A stretch of DNA of 64,000 nucleotides from Ramlibacter pinisoli (GCF_009758015.1 NZ_WSEL01000006.1:124001-188000), one strand, 5' to 3'. Shown: positions 50,064 to 58,839, counted from the stretch's first letter. Numbers and translations are program-made. Notes: generated by a model from the sequence alone, not told the origin.

Positions 50064-52496
50064 ATGAGCAGCAGCACCCCGGACCGCGCCGCCTCCCGCC
50101 TTGCCGGCCTGGCGCGACGCACCGGCCGCGGCCTGCGCCGCCATCCGTGGCTGCTGCTCGGCGTGCTGCTGCTGGCGGCCGCCGGCATCGCCACCGCGAT
50201 GGCGCTGTCGTATGTCACCTCCCTGATCCCGCTCACGCCGGGCATCGGCGACCTGCGCAAGGTGCAGGCCGAGCAGCCGGGCGTGATCCTCACCGCCGAC
50301 GGCCAGCCGCTCGCGGTGCTGCGGCGCGCCAACCGCCAGTGGGTGCCGTTGGCCGAGATCTCGCCGCACGTGCTGGACGCGCTGCTGGCAACCGAGGACC
50401 AGCGCTTCTACGCACACCACGGGGTCGACCTGCGGCGCACGGCAGCGGCGGCCCTGCACACCGCGCGCGGCCGCCTGCAGGGCGGCTCGACCATCACGCA
50501 GCAGCTGGCACGCAACCTGTTCCCGGAGGAGATCGGCCGCGCGCCCACCGTGGAGCGCAAGATCAAGGAGGCGATCACGGCGCTGCGCATCGAGCAGGTG
50601 TACGGCAAGGACGAGATCCTGGAGATCTACCTGAACACGGTGCCGTTCCTCTACAACGCCTGGGGGATCGAGATGGCCGCCCGCACCTACTTCGACAAGG
50701 CGGCGCGCGAGCTCGACGTGCTGGAAAGCGCCACCCTGGTGGGCATGCTCAAGGGCACGAGCTACTACAACCCGGTCACCAACCCGCGCCGCGCCCTGCA
50801 GCGCCGCAACATCGTGCTGGCGCAGCTGGATCGGCAGGGCAAGCTGCAGGGCGCCGACCTGGCGGCACTGCAGCAATCGCCGCTGCGGCTCGACTTCGAA
50901 CGCCAGGACGAGCCGCCCGGCCCGGCGCCGCACCTGTCCGTGCAGCTGCGCCGCTGGCTGATCGAGTGGGCCGAGCGCCATGGCCGCGACGCCTACGCCG
51001 ACGGACTGGTGGTGCGCACCACGATCGACGCCCGCGCCCAGGCACTGGCCGTCGAGGCCGTGGACCGGCAGGCGGCGCGGCTGCAGAAGCTGGCCGATGC
51101 GCAATGGAACGGCCGCACCGGCTGGCGGTCCCGCGCCGACCTGGTGGCGCAGTTCATCCGCGAGAGCGCGCAGTTCCAGGCCGCGCGCGCCCACGGCCTG
51201 TCGGAGCAGGAGGCGATCGAGCGGCTGCGCGCCGATGCCGATTTCATGCAGGCGCTGCGCGAGGACAAGACGCGGCTGCAGGCCGGCTTCGTCGCCATCG
51301 AGCCGGGCACCGGCTACGTGCGCGCCTGGGTGGGCAGCCGCGACTTCGCCCTGGACCAGTTCGACCACGTCCAGCAGGCCCGCCGCCAGCCCGGGTCCAC
51401 CTTCAAGCCGTTCGTCTACGGGGCTGCCTTCGAGCAGGGCGCGCGGCCCGACGACCGCCTACTGGACCAGGCGGTCGAGATCCAGGTCGGCACCAGCGAG
51501 GTCTGGCGTCCCAGCGACATGGGCCAGCCGAGCGGCGAAGCCATGACCCTGAGCGACGCCCTGGCCTTCTCGCGCAATACCGTGACCGCGCAGCTGACGC
51601 GGCTGATCGGGCCGGACCGGGTGGCGCTGGTGGCGCGCAGCCTCGGGGTGCGCGACAGCCGGCTCGACCCGGTGCTCTCGCTCGGCCTCGGGACCAGCCC
51701 GGTCACCCTGCGCGAAATGGTCACGGCCTACGCCAGCATTGCCAACAACGGCCAGTACGTGCCGCCGCTGGTGGTGCTGCGGGTCGAGGACCGGGACGGC
51801 AAGCTGCTGGAGGCGTTCGAGCCCGCCGCGCCCGAGCAGGCGCTGCTGCCGGCGGCCAACGGCATCCTGCTGGACGCCATGCGCGGAGTGGTCGACCGCG
51901 GCACCGGCGCCGCCATCCGGTCGCGCCACGGCCTCAAGGGCGACCTGGCCGGCAAGACCGGGACCACGCAGGAGAACACCGACGGCTGGTTCATCCTGGC
52001 GCACCCGCGCCTGGTGGCCGGCGCCTGGGTCGGCTACAACGACAGCCGCCTCACCATGCAGGACGCCTGGGGCCAGGGCGCGCGCAGCGCCCTGCCGATG
52101 GTGGGCGACTTCTTCCAGCAGGCCCTGAAGGCCCGGCTGCTGGATGCCAAGGCCCGGTTCCCGAAGGCGCCCGAACCGTCGGCCATGGAGCCGGCCAACA
52201 GCTGGTGGGGCGCGCTGCTGACGCCGCCGCGCAGCGATCCGCTGGTCGTCGATCCGGGTTCCGGCGCGCCGCTGGACGTGCAGGCCCTGCCGGCGCCCGA
52301 CGCCGCGTTCCTGCCGGTGCAGCGGGCGGTGGTGGTGGCACCGCCGCGGTCGCCGGCGGCGCCCGATCCCGACACCCGCGGCATGGGCGCGCCGCCGGCG
52401 CTGCCGATCGAGCGTGCCATCGTGGTGGCGCCGCCGCGGGGAGAAGCCGCTGTCGTGCCGGCCATGCCGGCGGTGGTGGCCCCGCCGGGCTGGTGA
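50064..52496 (+). CDS. Class A penicillin-binding protein (glycosyltransferase/transpeptidase)
   Basis: 810 residues. One membrane anchor (about 28-48), then the GT51 domain with catalytic Glu111 in ATEDQRFYAHHGVD and GGSTITQQLARNL, and a transpeptidase domain with Ser445 in STFK, SRN and Lys631 in KTGTTQ. It polymerises and crosslinks peptidoglycan. The C-terminus has two repeats, LPVQRAVVVAPPR and LPIERAIVVAPPR, and a third partial AVVAPPGW in a Pro/Ala linker. Class A subtype (1A, 1B or 1C) is not certain. It abuts ptsI end-to-end (TGATCA). The 164 bases upstream hold a TCCTAC box but no clear promoter. Confidence 0.92.
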   Translation: MSSSTPDRAASRLAGLARRTGRGLRRHPWLLLGVLLLAAAGIATAMALSYVTSLIPLTPGIGDLRKVQAEQPGVILTADGQPLAVLRRANRQWVPLAEISPHVLDALLATEDQRFYAHHGVDLRRTAAAALHTARGRLQGGSTITQQLARNLFPEEIGRAPTVERKIKEAITALRIEQVYGKDEILEIYLNTVPFLYNAWGIEMAARTYFDKAARELDVLESATLVGMLKGTSYYNPVTNPRRALQRRNIVLAQLDRQGKLQGADLAALQQSPLRLDFERQDEPPGPAPHLSVQLRRWLIEWAERHGRDAYADGLVVRTTIDARAQALAVEAVDRQAARLQKLADAQWNGRTGWRSRADLVAQFIRESAQFQAARAHGLSEQEAIERLRADADFMQALREDKTRLQAGFVAIEPGTGYVRAWVGSRDFALDQFDHVQQARRQPGSTFKPFVYGAAFEQGARPDDRLLDQAVEIQVGTSEVWRPSDMGQPSGEAMTLSDALAFSRNTVTAQLTRLIGPDRVALVARSLGVRDSRLDPVLSLGLGTSPVTLREMVTAYASIANNGQYVPPLVVLRVEDRDGKLLEAFEPAAPEQALLPAANGILLDAMRGVVDRGTGAAIRSRHGLKGDLAGKTGTTQENTDGWFILAHPRLVAGAWVGYNDSRLTMQDAWGQGARSALPMVGDFFQQALKARLLDAKARFPKAPEPSAMEPANSWWGALLTPPRSDPLVVDPGSGAPLDVQALPAPDAAFLPVQRAVVVAPPRSPAAPDPDTRGMGAPPALPIERAIVVAPPRGEAAVVPAMPAVVAPPGW

Positions 52497-54254
52497 TCAG
52501 CCCAGCAGCTGGGCCGGCTCCTCGGCGGCGAGCACCTCCTGCGCCCAGCCGGCCAGGCGCTGGGCGTCGGCCCGCAGCACTTCCTGCTTGACGGCCAGGA
52601 TCTGCGCCGGGTGCATCGAGAAGCAGCGCAGCCCGAGGCCCAGCAGCAGGCGGGTGAACGTGGTGTCGCCGGCCATCTCGCCGCACACGCTGACGCCCTT
52701 GCCCTGCGCGTTGCATTCGGCGATGGTGCGCGCGACCAGCTGCAGCACGGCCGGGTGCAGCGGGTCGTACAGGTGGGCCACCGACTCGTCGGCGCGGTCG
52801 ATCGCCAGCGTGTACTGGATCAGGTCGTTGGTGCCGATCGACAGGAAGTCGAAATAGCGCAGGAAGGTGCGCAGCGTCAGGGCGGCCGCCGGGATCTCGA
52901 TCATGGCGCCGAGCGCGACCGGGCCGTAGGGCACGCCGCGCGCGTCGAGCTCGGCGCGCGCGATGTCCAGCAGCGACAGCATCTGGCGGATCTCGCTGCC
53001 GTGGGCCAGCATCGGGATCAGCAGGTTGACCTTGCCGTGCGCCGCCGCCCGCAGGATGGCGCGCAGCTGGGTGAGGAACATGGCCGGATCGGCCAGGCTC
53101 CAGCGGATGGCGCGCAGGCCCAGCGCCGGGTTCAGGTGGGCCGCGTCGCGGTGCCCGTCGTCGAGCCACTTGTCGGCCCCGACGTCGATGGTGCGGATGG
53201 TGACCGGCAGGCCCTGCATGCCGTCGATGGCGCGGCGGTAGGCGCCGTACTGCTCGTCCTCGCCCGGCAGGTCGCCCTTGCGGCCCATGAACAGGAACTC
53301 GCTGCGGAACAGGCCCACGCCCACCGCGCCGGCCGCGACCGCCGCGGCCGCGTCCTCGGGCATCTCGATGTTGGCCAGCAGCTCGATCTTCTGGCCGTCC
53401 AGGGTGATCGCCGGCGTGTGGCGCAGGCGCGCCAGCCGGCCGCGCTCGAGTTCGGCCTGGCGCTGCTTGAAGCCGTACTCGGCCAGGATGATGGGCGAGG
53501 GGTCGACGATCATCACGCCGTCGTCGCCGTCGATGATGACCCAGTCGTCCTGGCGCACCAGCTGGCTGGCGCTGCGCGCCCCAACCACCGCCGGGATGTC
53601 CATGCTGCGCGCCACGATCGCCGTGTGCGAGGTCTTGCCGCCGACGTCAGTGGCGAAGCCGGCGAACACGCTCTGCTTGAACTGCAGCATGTCGGCCGGC
53701 GACAGGTCGTGCGCGATCAGCACCAGCGGCACGTCGACGCTGTCGTCGGCCAGCAGCAGGTCCTGCTGGCGCGGGCCGCGGCGCGCGGGCGGCGCCACCG
53801 GCGTGGCCACCCCCTTCATGTAGCGCAGGATGCGCTCGGCCACCTGCTCGAGGTCGGCCTTGCGCTCGCGCAGGTACTCGTCCTCCATTTCGTCGAACTG
53901 GCGCGACAGCTGCTCGAGCTGGGTGGTCAGCGCCCATTCGGCGTTGTAGAGGCGCTCGCGGATCCAGGACTTCACGCCCTCGATCAGGTCCTCGTCCTGC
54001 AGCAGCATCAGGTGCACGTCGAGCAGCGCCGACAACTCGTGCGGGGCCTCCTTGCCCATCCCGACGATGGTGTGCTGCAGACGGTGGATCTCGTCGATGA
54101 CCGCGTTGCGGCCGGCGCGCACGCGCTCGATCTCGGCCTCGACCTGGTCGGGCGACACGAAGTAGTGCGCCACGTCGACGCGGCTGGCCATCAGCACCGC
54201 ACGCCCGATGGCGATGCCGCGGGCGACGGGAAGGCCGTGGATGGAGAAGGTCAT
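52497..54254 (-). CDS. ptsI: PTS enzyme I (phosphoenolpyruvate-protein phosphotransferase)
   Basis: 585 residues. The phospho-accepting His210 lies in GGKTSHTAIVARSMDIP; the PEP-binding barrel has GLFRSEFLFMGR, LGLRAIRWSL, and the catalytic Cys in IAECNAQGKGVSVCGEMAGD. It passes phosphate from PEP to HPr. No sugar-specific IIBC genes are nearby, so it belongs to a regulatory PTS. The ATG overlaps by 4 bp the stop of a 31-codon frame inside the upstream palindromic element. Confidence 0.97.
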   Translation of the reverse strand: MTFSIHGLPVARGIAIGRAVLMASRVDVAHYFVSPDQVEAEIERVRAGRNAVIDEIHRLQHTIVGMGKEAPHELSALLDVHLMLLQDEDLIEGVKSWIRERLYNAEWALTTQLEQLSRQFDEMEDEYLRERKADLEQVAERILRYMKGVATPVAPPARRGPRQQDLLLADDSVDVPLVLIAHDLSPADMLQFKQSVFAGFATDVGGKTSHTAIVARSMDIPAVVGARSASQLVRQDDWVIIDGDDGVMIVDPSPIILAEYGFKQRQAELERGRLARLRHTPAITLDGQKIELLANIEMPEDAAAAVAAGAVGVGLFRSEFLFMGRKGDLPGEDEQYGAYRRAIDGMQGLPVTIRTIDVGADKWLDDGHRDAAHLNPALGLRAIRWSLADPAMFLTQLRAILRAAAHGKVNLLIPMLAHGSEIRQMLSLLDIARAELDARGVPYGPVALGAMIEIPAAALTLRTFLRYFDFLSIGTNDLIQYTLAIDRADESVAHLYDPLHPAVLQLVARTIAECNAQGKGVSVCGEMAGDTTFTRLLLGLGLRCFSMHPAQILAVKQEVLRADAQRLAGWAQEVLAAEEPAQLLG

Positions 54255-54346
54255 GGGCGCTGTTCCGCCGCACGGCCGCCCGAAGGCGGAACACGGCCCC
54301 CTCGGGGGGCAGCGAAGGACACGCGGTGCCGGAGCGTGGGGGCCAT
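54251..54346 (-). other. 31-codon linker ORF encoded by the palindromic element
   Basis: Starts with ATG 2 bases after the ptsH stop and ends with TGA overlapping the ptsI ATG by 4 bp. The peptide reads MAPTLRHRVSFAAPRGGRVP then PSGGRAAEQRP. It is basic and low in complexity and is unlikely to be a conserved protein. Its frame and spacing could carry ribosomes from ptsH to ptsI (translational coupling) despite the inserted element. Confidence 0.4.
54261..54344. repeat. REP-like palindromic element between ptsH and ptsI
   Basis: Three nested structures: TGTTCCGCC (54261-54269) with GGCGGAACA (54285-54293), 9 bp perfect; GCCCCC/GGGGGC (54296-54310) with a TCG loop; CACGC/GCGTG (54320-54338). 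A long-range pair GGCCCCC (54295-54301) with GGGGGCC (54338-54344) is an alternative. From memory, very similar intergenic sequence recurs in Comamonadaceae genomes; only one copy is in this window. Confidence 0.7.
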
Positions 54347-54348
54347 GG

Positions 54349-54618
54349 TCATTCGCCTTCGCCGAACTTGTCGGCGATGAGGGCCAGCAACGCTGCCATC
54401 GCCTCCTGCTCGCGCTCGCCGTCGGTCTCGAGCACCACCTCGCTGCCGATGCCGGCGGCCAGCATCATCACGCCCATGATGCTCTTGGCGTTGACGCGCC
54501 GCTCGCCGCGCGCCAGCCAGACGTCGCACGGGTAGCTCGCCGCCAGCTTGGTCAGCTTGGCCGACGCGCGGGCGTGCAGGCCCAGCTTATTGCTGATGGT
54601 CGTGGTCGTCTGGATCAT
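54349..54618 (-). CDS. ptsH: HPr phosphocarrier protein
   Basis: 89 residues. His15 in KLGLHARASAKL accepts phosphate from enzyme I, and Ser46 in NAKSIMGVMML is the HPr-kinase site, so both forms of regulation are possible. Its start lies 32 bp inside the EIIA gene. It feeds EIIA(Man) and other regulatory IIA proteins. Confidence 0.97.
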   Translation of the reverse strand: MIQTTTTISNKLGLHARASAKLTKLAASYPCDVWLARGERRVNAKSIMGVMMLAAGIGSEVVLETDGEREQEAMAALLALIADKFGEGE

Positions 54619-55042
54619 GGTTGCGGCGAGGCTGGTTCTGCGGTGCGGTGATGGCCACCTGCATCACGCCCTGGGTGCCGCCCACGACGGCGCGCGCCAC
54701 CAGGGCGTCGAGGGTCTCGTGGCGGTAGCTGACGCTGCGCAGCAGCATGGGCAGGTTGACGCCGGTGATCAGGCGCGAGCTCACGCCGTCGACGAGCTTC
54801 TGCGCCACGTTGCTCGGCGTCGCGCCGAAGATGTCGGTGAGCACCAGCACGCCCTTGACCTGCGGCGGCCGCGCCAGCTGCTGCATGGCGATGCGGGCGG
54901 TGGCCAGCGTTTCCTCCGGCGAGAGGTTCGGCTGGACGTCGATCGCGGCCACGGCCGCGTCGCAGTCCGGGAAGACGTGCAGCGCGCACTGGCGCAGGGC
55001 GTGCGCCAGCGGGGCATGGGCGATGAGCAGGATCGCGTTCAT
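54587..55042 (-). CDS. PTS EIIA component, mannose family
   Basis: 151 residues. Phospho-accepting His9 in LLIAHAPLAHAL and the core VLVLTDIFGATPSNVAQKL identify the EIIA(Man) fold. In betaproteobacteria this IIA, HPr and EI make a regulatory relay without sugar transport. The last 32 bp overlap ptsH and encode a polar His/Asp-rich tail (NHDPDDHDHQQ) that is probably not functional. The start overlaps the MFS gene stop by 4 bp. Confidence 0.92.
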   Translation of the reverse strand: MNAILLIAHAPLAHALRQCALHVFPDCDAAVAAIDVQPNLSPEETLATARIAMQQLARPPQVKGVLVLTDIFGATPSNVAQKLVDGVSSRLITGVNLPMLLRSVSYRHETLDALVARAVVGGTQGVMQVAITAPQNQPRRNHDPDDHDHQQ

Positions 55043-56259
55043 GGGGCGTGCGGCCGATTATCACGTCTGGCCGCGAGGAACCAGGCGTAAGCGGCGCAGT
55101 TGCAGGCCAGGAAGACCGCCATGGCGGCCCGGAAGGCCTCGGCCACCGGCAGCCCCAGCGCCCCGAACGCATCCACCAGCAGGCCGATGCCCCATTGCAC
55201 GACGAACACCCCGGCGAAGATGACGAGGTTGTACGCCGACAGCGCGCGCCCCGCCAGCGCCGACGGGAAGGCCATGCCGACCGCTGGCTGCGCCAGCGAC
55301 ACGAACGAGGAGGCCATGCAGAAGGCCGCCCAGGCCAGCGCCCCGGCGCCGCCGCCGGCCAGCACGATGGCGGCCAGCACCAGCAGGCTCAGGGGCACGC
55401 CCCAGGCGATGAGCCGGTCGGTGCCCAGGCCGCGCCGGGCCAGGACCGGATTGAGCAGGCCCCAGACCCAGAAGGTGGCCAGCATCGCCAGGTTGATGCC
55501 GAACAGGCCCTGGGCCGCCTGCAGCGCATCCACGCCGGTCACTCGCACCAGCCAGGGACCGGCCCAGAGCGACTGGATGGCGATGAAGCCGCCGTAGTTG
55601 AAGAAGCCCAGCGGCGCCAGCCGGCGGAAATAGGGGTGGCGCCAGACCTGCGCATAGCTCGGTGGGGTGCCGTCCGGCGAGTGGCCGACATCCCAGCCGG
55701 GCACCCGCCACACCAGCACCAGCGAGGCGATGGCCAGTCCCGCCGCCAGCAGCACGAACACCACGCGCCAGCCGATGACCGGGATCAGCCACTGCACCGG
55801 CAAGGTCGAGGCCACCATGCCGAGCGAGCCGGTCATCAGCATCCAGGAGTTCGCCCGCAACTGGGCCGGCGGCTCCAGCCAGCGGCGAAAGCCCGTGAGC
55901 GGGGCCATCAGGCAGGCGCTCACGCCCACGCCGCACAGCACGCGCGCCGCCAGCAGGCTCCAGAAGCTGCCGGCCAGGGCGAAGGCCAGGCAACCGGCGA
56001 CGGCGATCAGCACGAAGCTCAGGATGACGTTGCGCGGTCCGTACCGGTCGAGCCAGGTCCCCAGCGGCAGCTGGGTGGCGGCGAAGCCGAAGAAGAAGCC
56101 GCCGGCCAGCAGGCCGAGGTCGCGGGCGCTGAGGGCGAACTCCTGCGTCAGCGTGGGCGCCAGCGTGGCCGTGACCGCGCGCAGGACGGCCGAGAAGAAG
56201 TAGGCGAAGGCGAAGGCGAGGAAGACGATGACCGCGGTGCGGCGGGGCAGCGCTTTCAT
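55039..56259 (-). CDS. MFS transporter
   Basis: 406 residues and about twelve membrane segments. The loop 2-3 motif is GTWLDRYGPRNVIL, with FFFGFAATQLPLG before it. The substrate is unknown; the sequence resembles general metabolite:proton carriers. It lies between a lipoprotein gene and EIIA with 4-bp overlaps on both sides, so it is transcribed with the pts genes, which is unusual; gshB is commonly found in this position in related operons (from memory). Confidence 0.86.
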   Translation of the reverse strand: MKALPRRTAVIVFLAFAFAYFFSAVLRAVTATLAPTLTQEFALSARDLGLLAGGFFFGFAATQLPLGTWLDRYGPRNVILSFVLIAVAGCLAFALAGSFWSLLAARVLCGVGVSACLMAPLTGFRRWLEPPAQLRANSWMLMTGSLGMVASTLPVQWLIPVIGWRVVFVLLAAGLAIASLVLVWRVPGWDVGHSPDGTPPSYAQVWRHPYFRRLAPLGFFNYGGFIAIQSLWAGPWLVRVTGVDALQAAQGLFGINLAMLATFWVWGLLNPVLARRGLGTDRLIAWGVPLSLLVLAAIVLAGGGAGALAWAAFCMASSFVSLAQPAVGMAFPSALAGRALSAYNLVIFAGVFVVQWGIGLLVDAFGALGLPVAEAFRAAMAVFLACNCAAYAWFLAARRDNRPHAP

Positions 56260-56774
56260 TCGAACGCCAGCCCGTCGAAGAACGGCTGGACCCACTGCGG
56301 CTTCAGCTCGTCGGCATAGACGACCGCCTGCACCACGCGGCTGCCGCGCACGAAATAGGCCGCCTCGCCCTGCACCGCGCTGCCGTCGGCCCGCTGGCCG
56401 GTGGCCACCACCCGCAGCGACGCCGGCAAGGGGACCGCCCCCGGCGGCACGAAGGCACTCGCGCGCGGCACGCCGGCCTTCATGTTGGCCAGGGTGGCGC
56501 GGTTCCACTGCGCCAGCGCCTCGCCGGCCAGCGCGGGATCGCCGAGGTCGGCATGCAGGATGGCGAAGGTGGCGCCGCCGGCGTCGCAGCCCAGCCCGGC
56601 CATCTCGACCGCGCGGCCGGCCAGCGGCACGCGCCGCGCGCCCTGCTCGGGCTTGCACGGCAACGTGGCCCGGAGGCCGGCGGGTTCGATGCGCACGTCG
56701 CGCCAGTTGAAGGTGGGACTGCAGGCGGCCAGCGCCATGCTGCACAGCACGGCGGCCGCGGGGAGGCGGGGCAT
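56256..56774 (-). CDS. Hypothetical lipoprotein
   Basis: 172 residues. Lipobox MALAAC gives Cys18, then TFNWRDVRIEPAGLRATLPCKPEQG. The mature part has four or five short strands and further cysteines (PCKPEQ, GLGCDAGG). No family is recognised. It overlaps the MFS gene by 4 bp and is divergent from the CoA-transferase gene with 21 bases between starts. Confidence 0.75.
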   Translation of the reverse strand: MPRLPAAAVLCSMALAACSPTFNWRDVRIEPAGLRATLPCKPEQGARRVPLAGRAVEMAGLGCDAGGATFAILHADLGDPALAGEALAQWNRATLANMKAGVPRASAFVPPGAVPLPASLRVVATGQRADGSAVQGEAAYFVRGSRVVQAVVYADELKPQWVQPFFDGLAFE

Positions 56775-56795
56775 CGGGCGATGATACGCACCACA

Positions 56796-58040
56796 ATGAC
56801 GCCCATGACCTCGCTCGACGGCATCCGCATCCTCGACCTGTCCCGCGTGCTCGCCGGGCCCTGGTGCACCCAGACCCTGGCCGACCTCGGCGCCGACGTC
56901 ATCAAGATCGAGCGGCCTGGCAGCGGCGACGACACGCGCAGCTGGGGCCCGCCGTTCCTGCAGGGCGCCGACGGCAGCGACACCCACGAGGCGGCCTACT
57001 ACCTGGGGGCCAACCGCAACAAGCGCTCGGTCACCTGCGACATCGCGCAGCCGGCCGGGCAGGCGCTGGTGCGCGCGCTGGCCGCGCACTGCGACGTGTT
57101 CGTGGAGAACTTCAAGGTCGGCGACATGGCCCGCTACGGGCTGGACTACGCCGCGATCCGGGCGGTCAACCCGCGCATCGTCTATTGCAGCGTCACCGGG
57201 TTCGGCCAGACCGGCCCCTACCGCGAGCGCGCCGGCTACGACTACGCGGTGCAGGGCATGGGCGGGCTGATGAGCATCACCGGCGAACGCGACGCCCTCG
57301 GCGGCGGCCCGCAGAAGGTGGGCGTCGCGGTGGCGGACCTGTTCACCGGCCTGTATGCGGCGGTGGCCATCACCGCCGCCCTGCGTCACGCCGAGCGCAC
57401 CGGCGAGGGCCAGGCGATCGACATGGCGCTGCTGGACACCCAGGTCGCGATGCTGGCCAACCTGGGCGCCAACTACCTGGTGAGCGGCCAGGTGCCGGGG
57501 CGGGCCGGCAATGCGCACCAGAACATCGTGCCCTACCAGGTGTTCGAGGTGGCGCCCGGGGCGGACGGCGGCAAGGACCACGTGATCCTCGCGGTCGGCA
57601 ACGACGGCCAGTTCGCCAAGTTCTGCGAGGTCGCCGGCCGGCCCGATCTGGCGGCCGACGCGCGCTTCGCCCGCAACCAGGACCGGGTGCGCAACCGCGC
57701 CGTGCTGGTGCCGATCCTCGAGGCCGTGCTGAAGCAGCGGCCCAAGGCGCAGTGGCTGGCGGCGCTGGAGTCGGCCAAAGTGCCGTGCGGCGCCATCAAC
57801 AACCTGGCCGAGGTGTTCGCCGACCCGCAGGTGCAAGAGCGCGCGATGGTGCAGACCTGGGACCATCCGCTGGCGCCGGGCCTGCGCCTGGTGGCCAGCC
57901 CGCTCAAGCTCAGTGCGACGCCGGTGCGCGCCGAGCGTCCGCCGCCGCTGCTGGGCGAGCACACGCAGGAGGTGCTGGCCGGCGTGCTCGGCTGGGATTC
58001 GCAGACGATCGCCGCGTTGCGGCAGCAAGGAGTGGTGTGA
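56796..58040 (+). CDS. CaiB/BaiF-family CoA transferase
   Basis: 414 residues, family III. LDGIRILDLSRVLAGPWCTQTLADLGADVIKIERP at the N-terminus, GVGSRRVLEN-type region here as CDVFVENFKVG, YCSVTGFGQTGPY, and the catalytic Asp in IDMALLDTQVAML near 210-213. It transfers CoA between carboxylic acids (for example succinyl-CoA to an acceptor). Starts at 56781 and 56805 are also possible; no clear Shine-Dalgarno is seen. The esterase gene is coupled by TGATG. Confidence 0.9.
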   Translation: MTPMTSLDGIRILDLSRVLAGPWCTQTLADLGADVIKIERPGSGDDTRSWGPPFLQGADGSDTHEAAYYLGANRNKRSVTCDIAQPAGQALVRALAAHCDVFVENFKVGDMARYGLDYAAIRAVNPRIVYCSVTGFGQTGPYRERAGYDYAVQGMGGLMSITGERDALGGGPQKVGVAVADLFTGLYAAVAITAALRHAERTGEGQAIDMALLDTQVAMLANLGANYLVSGQVPGRAGNAHQNIVPYQVFEVAPGADGGKDHVILAVGNDGQFAKFCEVAGRPDLAADARFARNQDRVRNRAVLVPILEAVLKQRPKAQWLAALESAKVPCGAINNLAEVFADPQVQERAMVQTWDHPLAPGLRLVASPLKLSATPVRAERPPPLLGEHTQEVLAGVLGWDSQTIAALRQQGVV

Positions 58041-58774
58041 TGGCGCAATTCGTCCTGGTGCACGGGGCCTGGCATGGCGGCTGGTGCTGGCGCAAGGTGG
58101 TGCAGGCACTGGCCGGCGAAGGCCACCGCGTGCATGCCGTCACGCTCACCGGGGTGGGCGAGCGGGCCCACCTGCTGACGTCCGCGATCACGCTGGAGAC
58201 GCACATCGCCGACGTCGCCGCCACCATCGAGGCCGAGGAGCTGGACCAGGTGGTGCTGGCGGTCCACTCCTATGCGGGCATGCTGGGCACCGCCATCGCC
58301 GACCGCCTGGGTGGACGGCTGCGCCATCTGGTGTACGTCGACGCCGTGGTGCCGCGCCCGGGCGAGAGCTGGAGCAGCACCCATGCGAGCGCCGTGCGCG
58401 AGGCCCGGCTGGCCGGCGCAGCGGCCTCGGCCGACTACAGCCTGGCCGCGCCGGACCCGAACAACTACGGCCTGCAGGGCGACGACTACGAATGGGTCCG
58501 GCGCCGGCTCACGGCCCATCCCGGCCACACCTACACGGCGCCGCTCGCATTCGACCCGGCGCGGGTCGCGGCGGTGCCGCGCACCTTCGTCAGCTGCATC
58601 CGCCCGCCGCTGCCGACCATCGACGCCATCCGGCCGCGGATGGCCGACCCGGGCTTCTGGGGCGGGGCCTGGCGGGGCGGCGCCGGCGCCCAGGTGGTCG
58701 AGCTGGCGACCGGCCACGACCCCATGGTCACCCTGCCGGCCGAGCTGGCCGGCATCCTGCGCGGCTGCGCTTGA
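58040..58774 (+). CDS. Alpha/beta-fold hydrolase (esterase/hydroxynitrile-lyase-like)
   Basis: 244 residues. It begins AQFVLVHGAWHGGWCWRKV, the family's oxyanion strand-loop; the nucleophile elbow is AVHSYAGM (Ser near 78) and the His lies in ATGHDPMVT. The pattern fits plant-type esterases and hydroxynitrile lyases and their bacterial relatives. It is coupled to the CoA-transferase gene by a 1-bp overlap. The substrate is unknown. Confidence 0.85.
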   Translation: MAQFVLVHGAWHGGWCWRKVVQALAGEGHRVHAVTLTGVGERAHLLTSAITLETHIADVAATIEAEELDQVVLAVHSYAGMLGTAIADRLGGRLRHLVYVDAVVPRPGESWSSTHASAVREARLAGAAASADYSLAAPDPNNYGLQGDDYEWVRRRLTAHPGHTYTAPLAFDPARVAAVPRTFVSCIRPPLPTIDAIRPRMADPGFWGGAWRGGAGAQVVELATGHDPMVTLPAELAGILRGCA

Positions 58775-58783
58775 TCCGGCGCA

Positions 58784-58798
58784 AGGGCTGATAGCCCT
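58784..58798. other. Short hairpin after esterase gene
   Basis: AGGGCT-GAT-AGCCCT, a 6-bp perfect stem 9 bases after the esterase stop, without a T-run. Weak terminator or processing site at most. Confidence 0.3.
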
Positions 58799-58826
58799 GC
58801 GGCCCGCAAGCCGGCCGGTCGCCGCG

Positions 58827-58832
58827 TAAACT
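58827..58832 (+). promoter_or_regulatory. Candidate -10 box next to the TlpA-like gene
   Basis: TAAACT ends only 7 bases before the ATG at 58840. If used, RNA would begin at or next to the start codon, giving a leaderless transcript. No -35 is convincing and there is no Shine-Dalgarno in the remaining gap. Confidence 0.35.
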
Positions 58833-58839
58833 CGGGGCC

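Noticed and set aside
49496..52591. 1031-codon plus-strand frame across the epimerase and PBP genes
   Set aside because: Runs in the wrong frame through the PBP gene; Arg/Ala/Gly-rich and without motifs.
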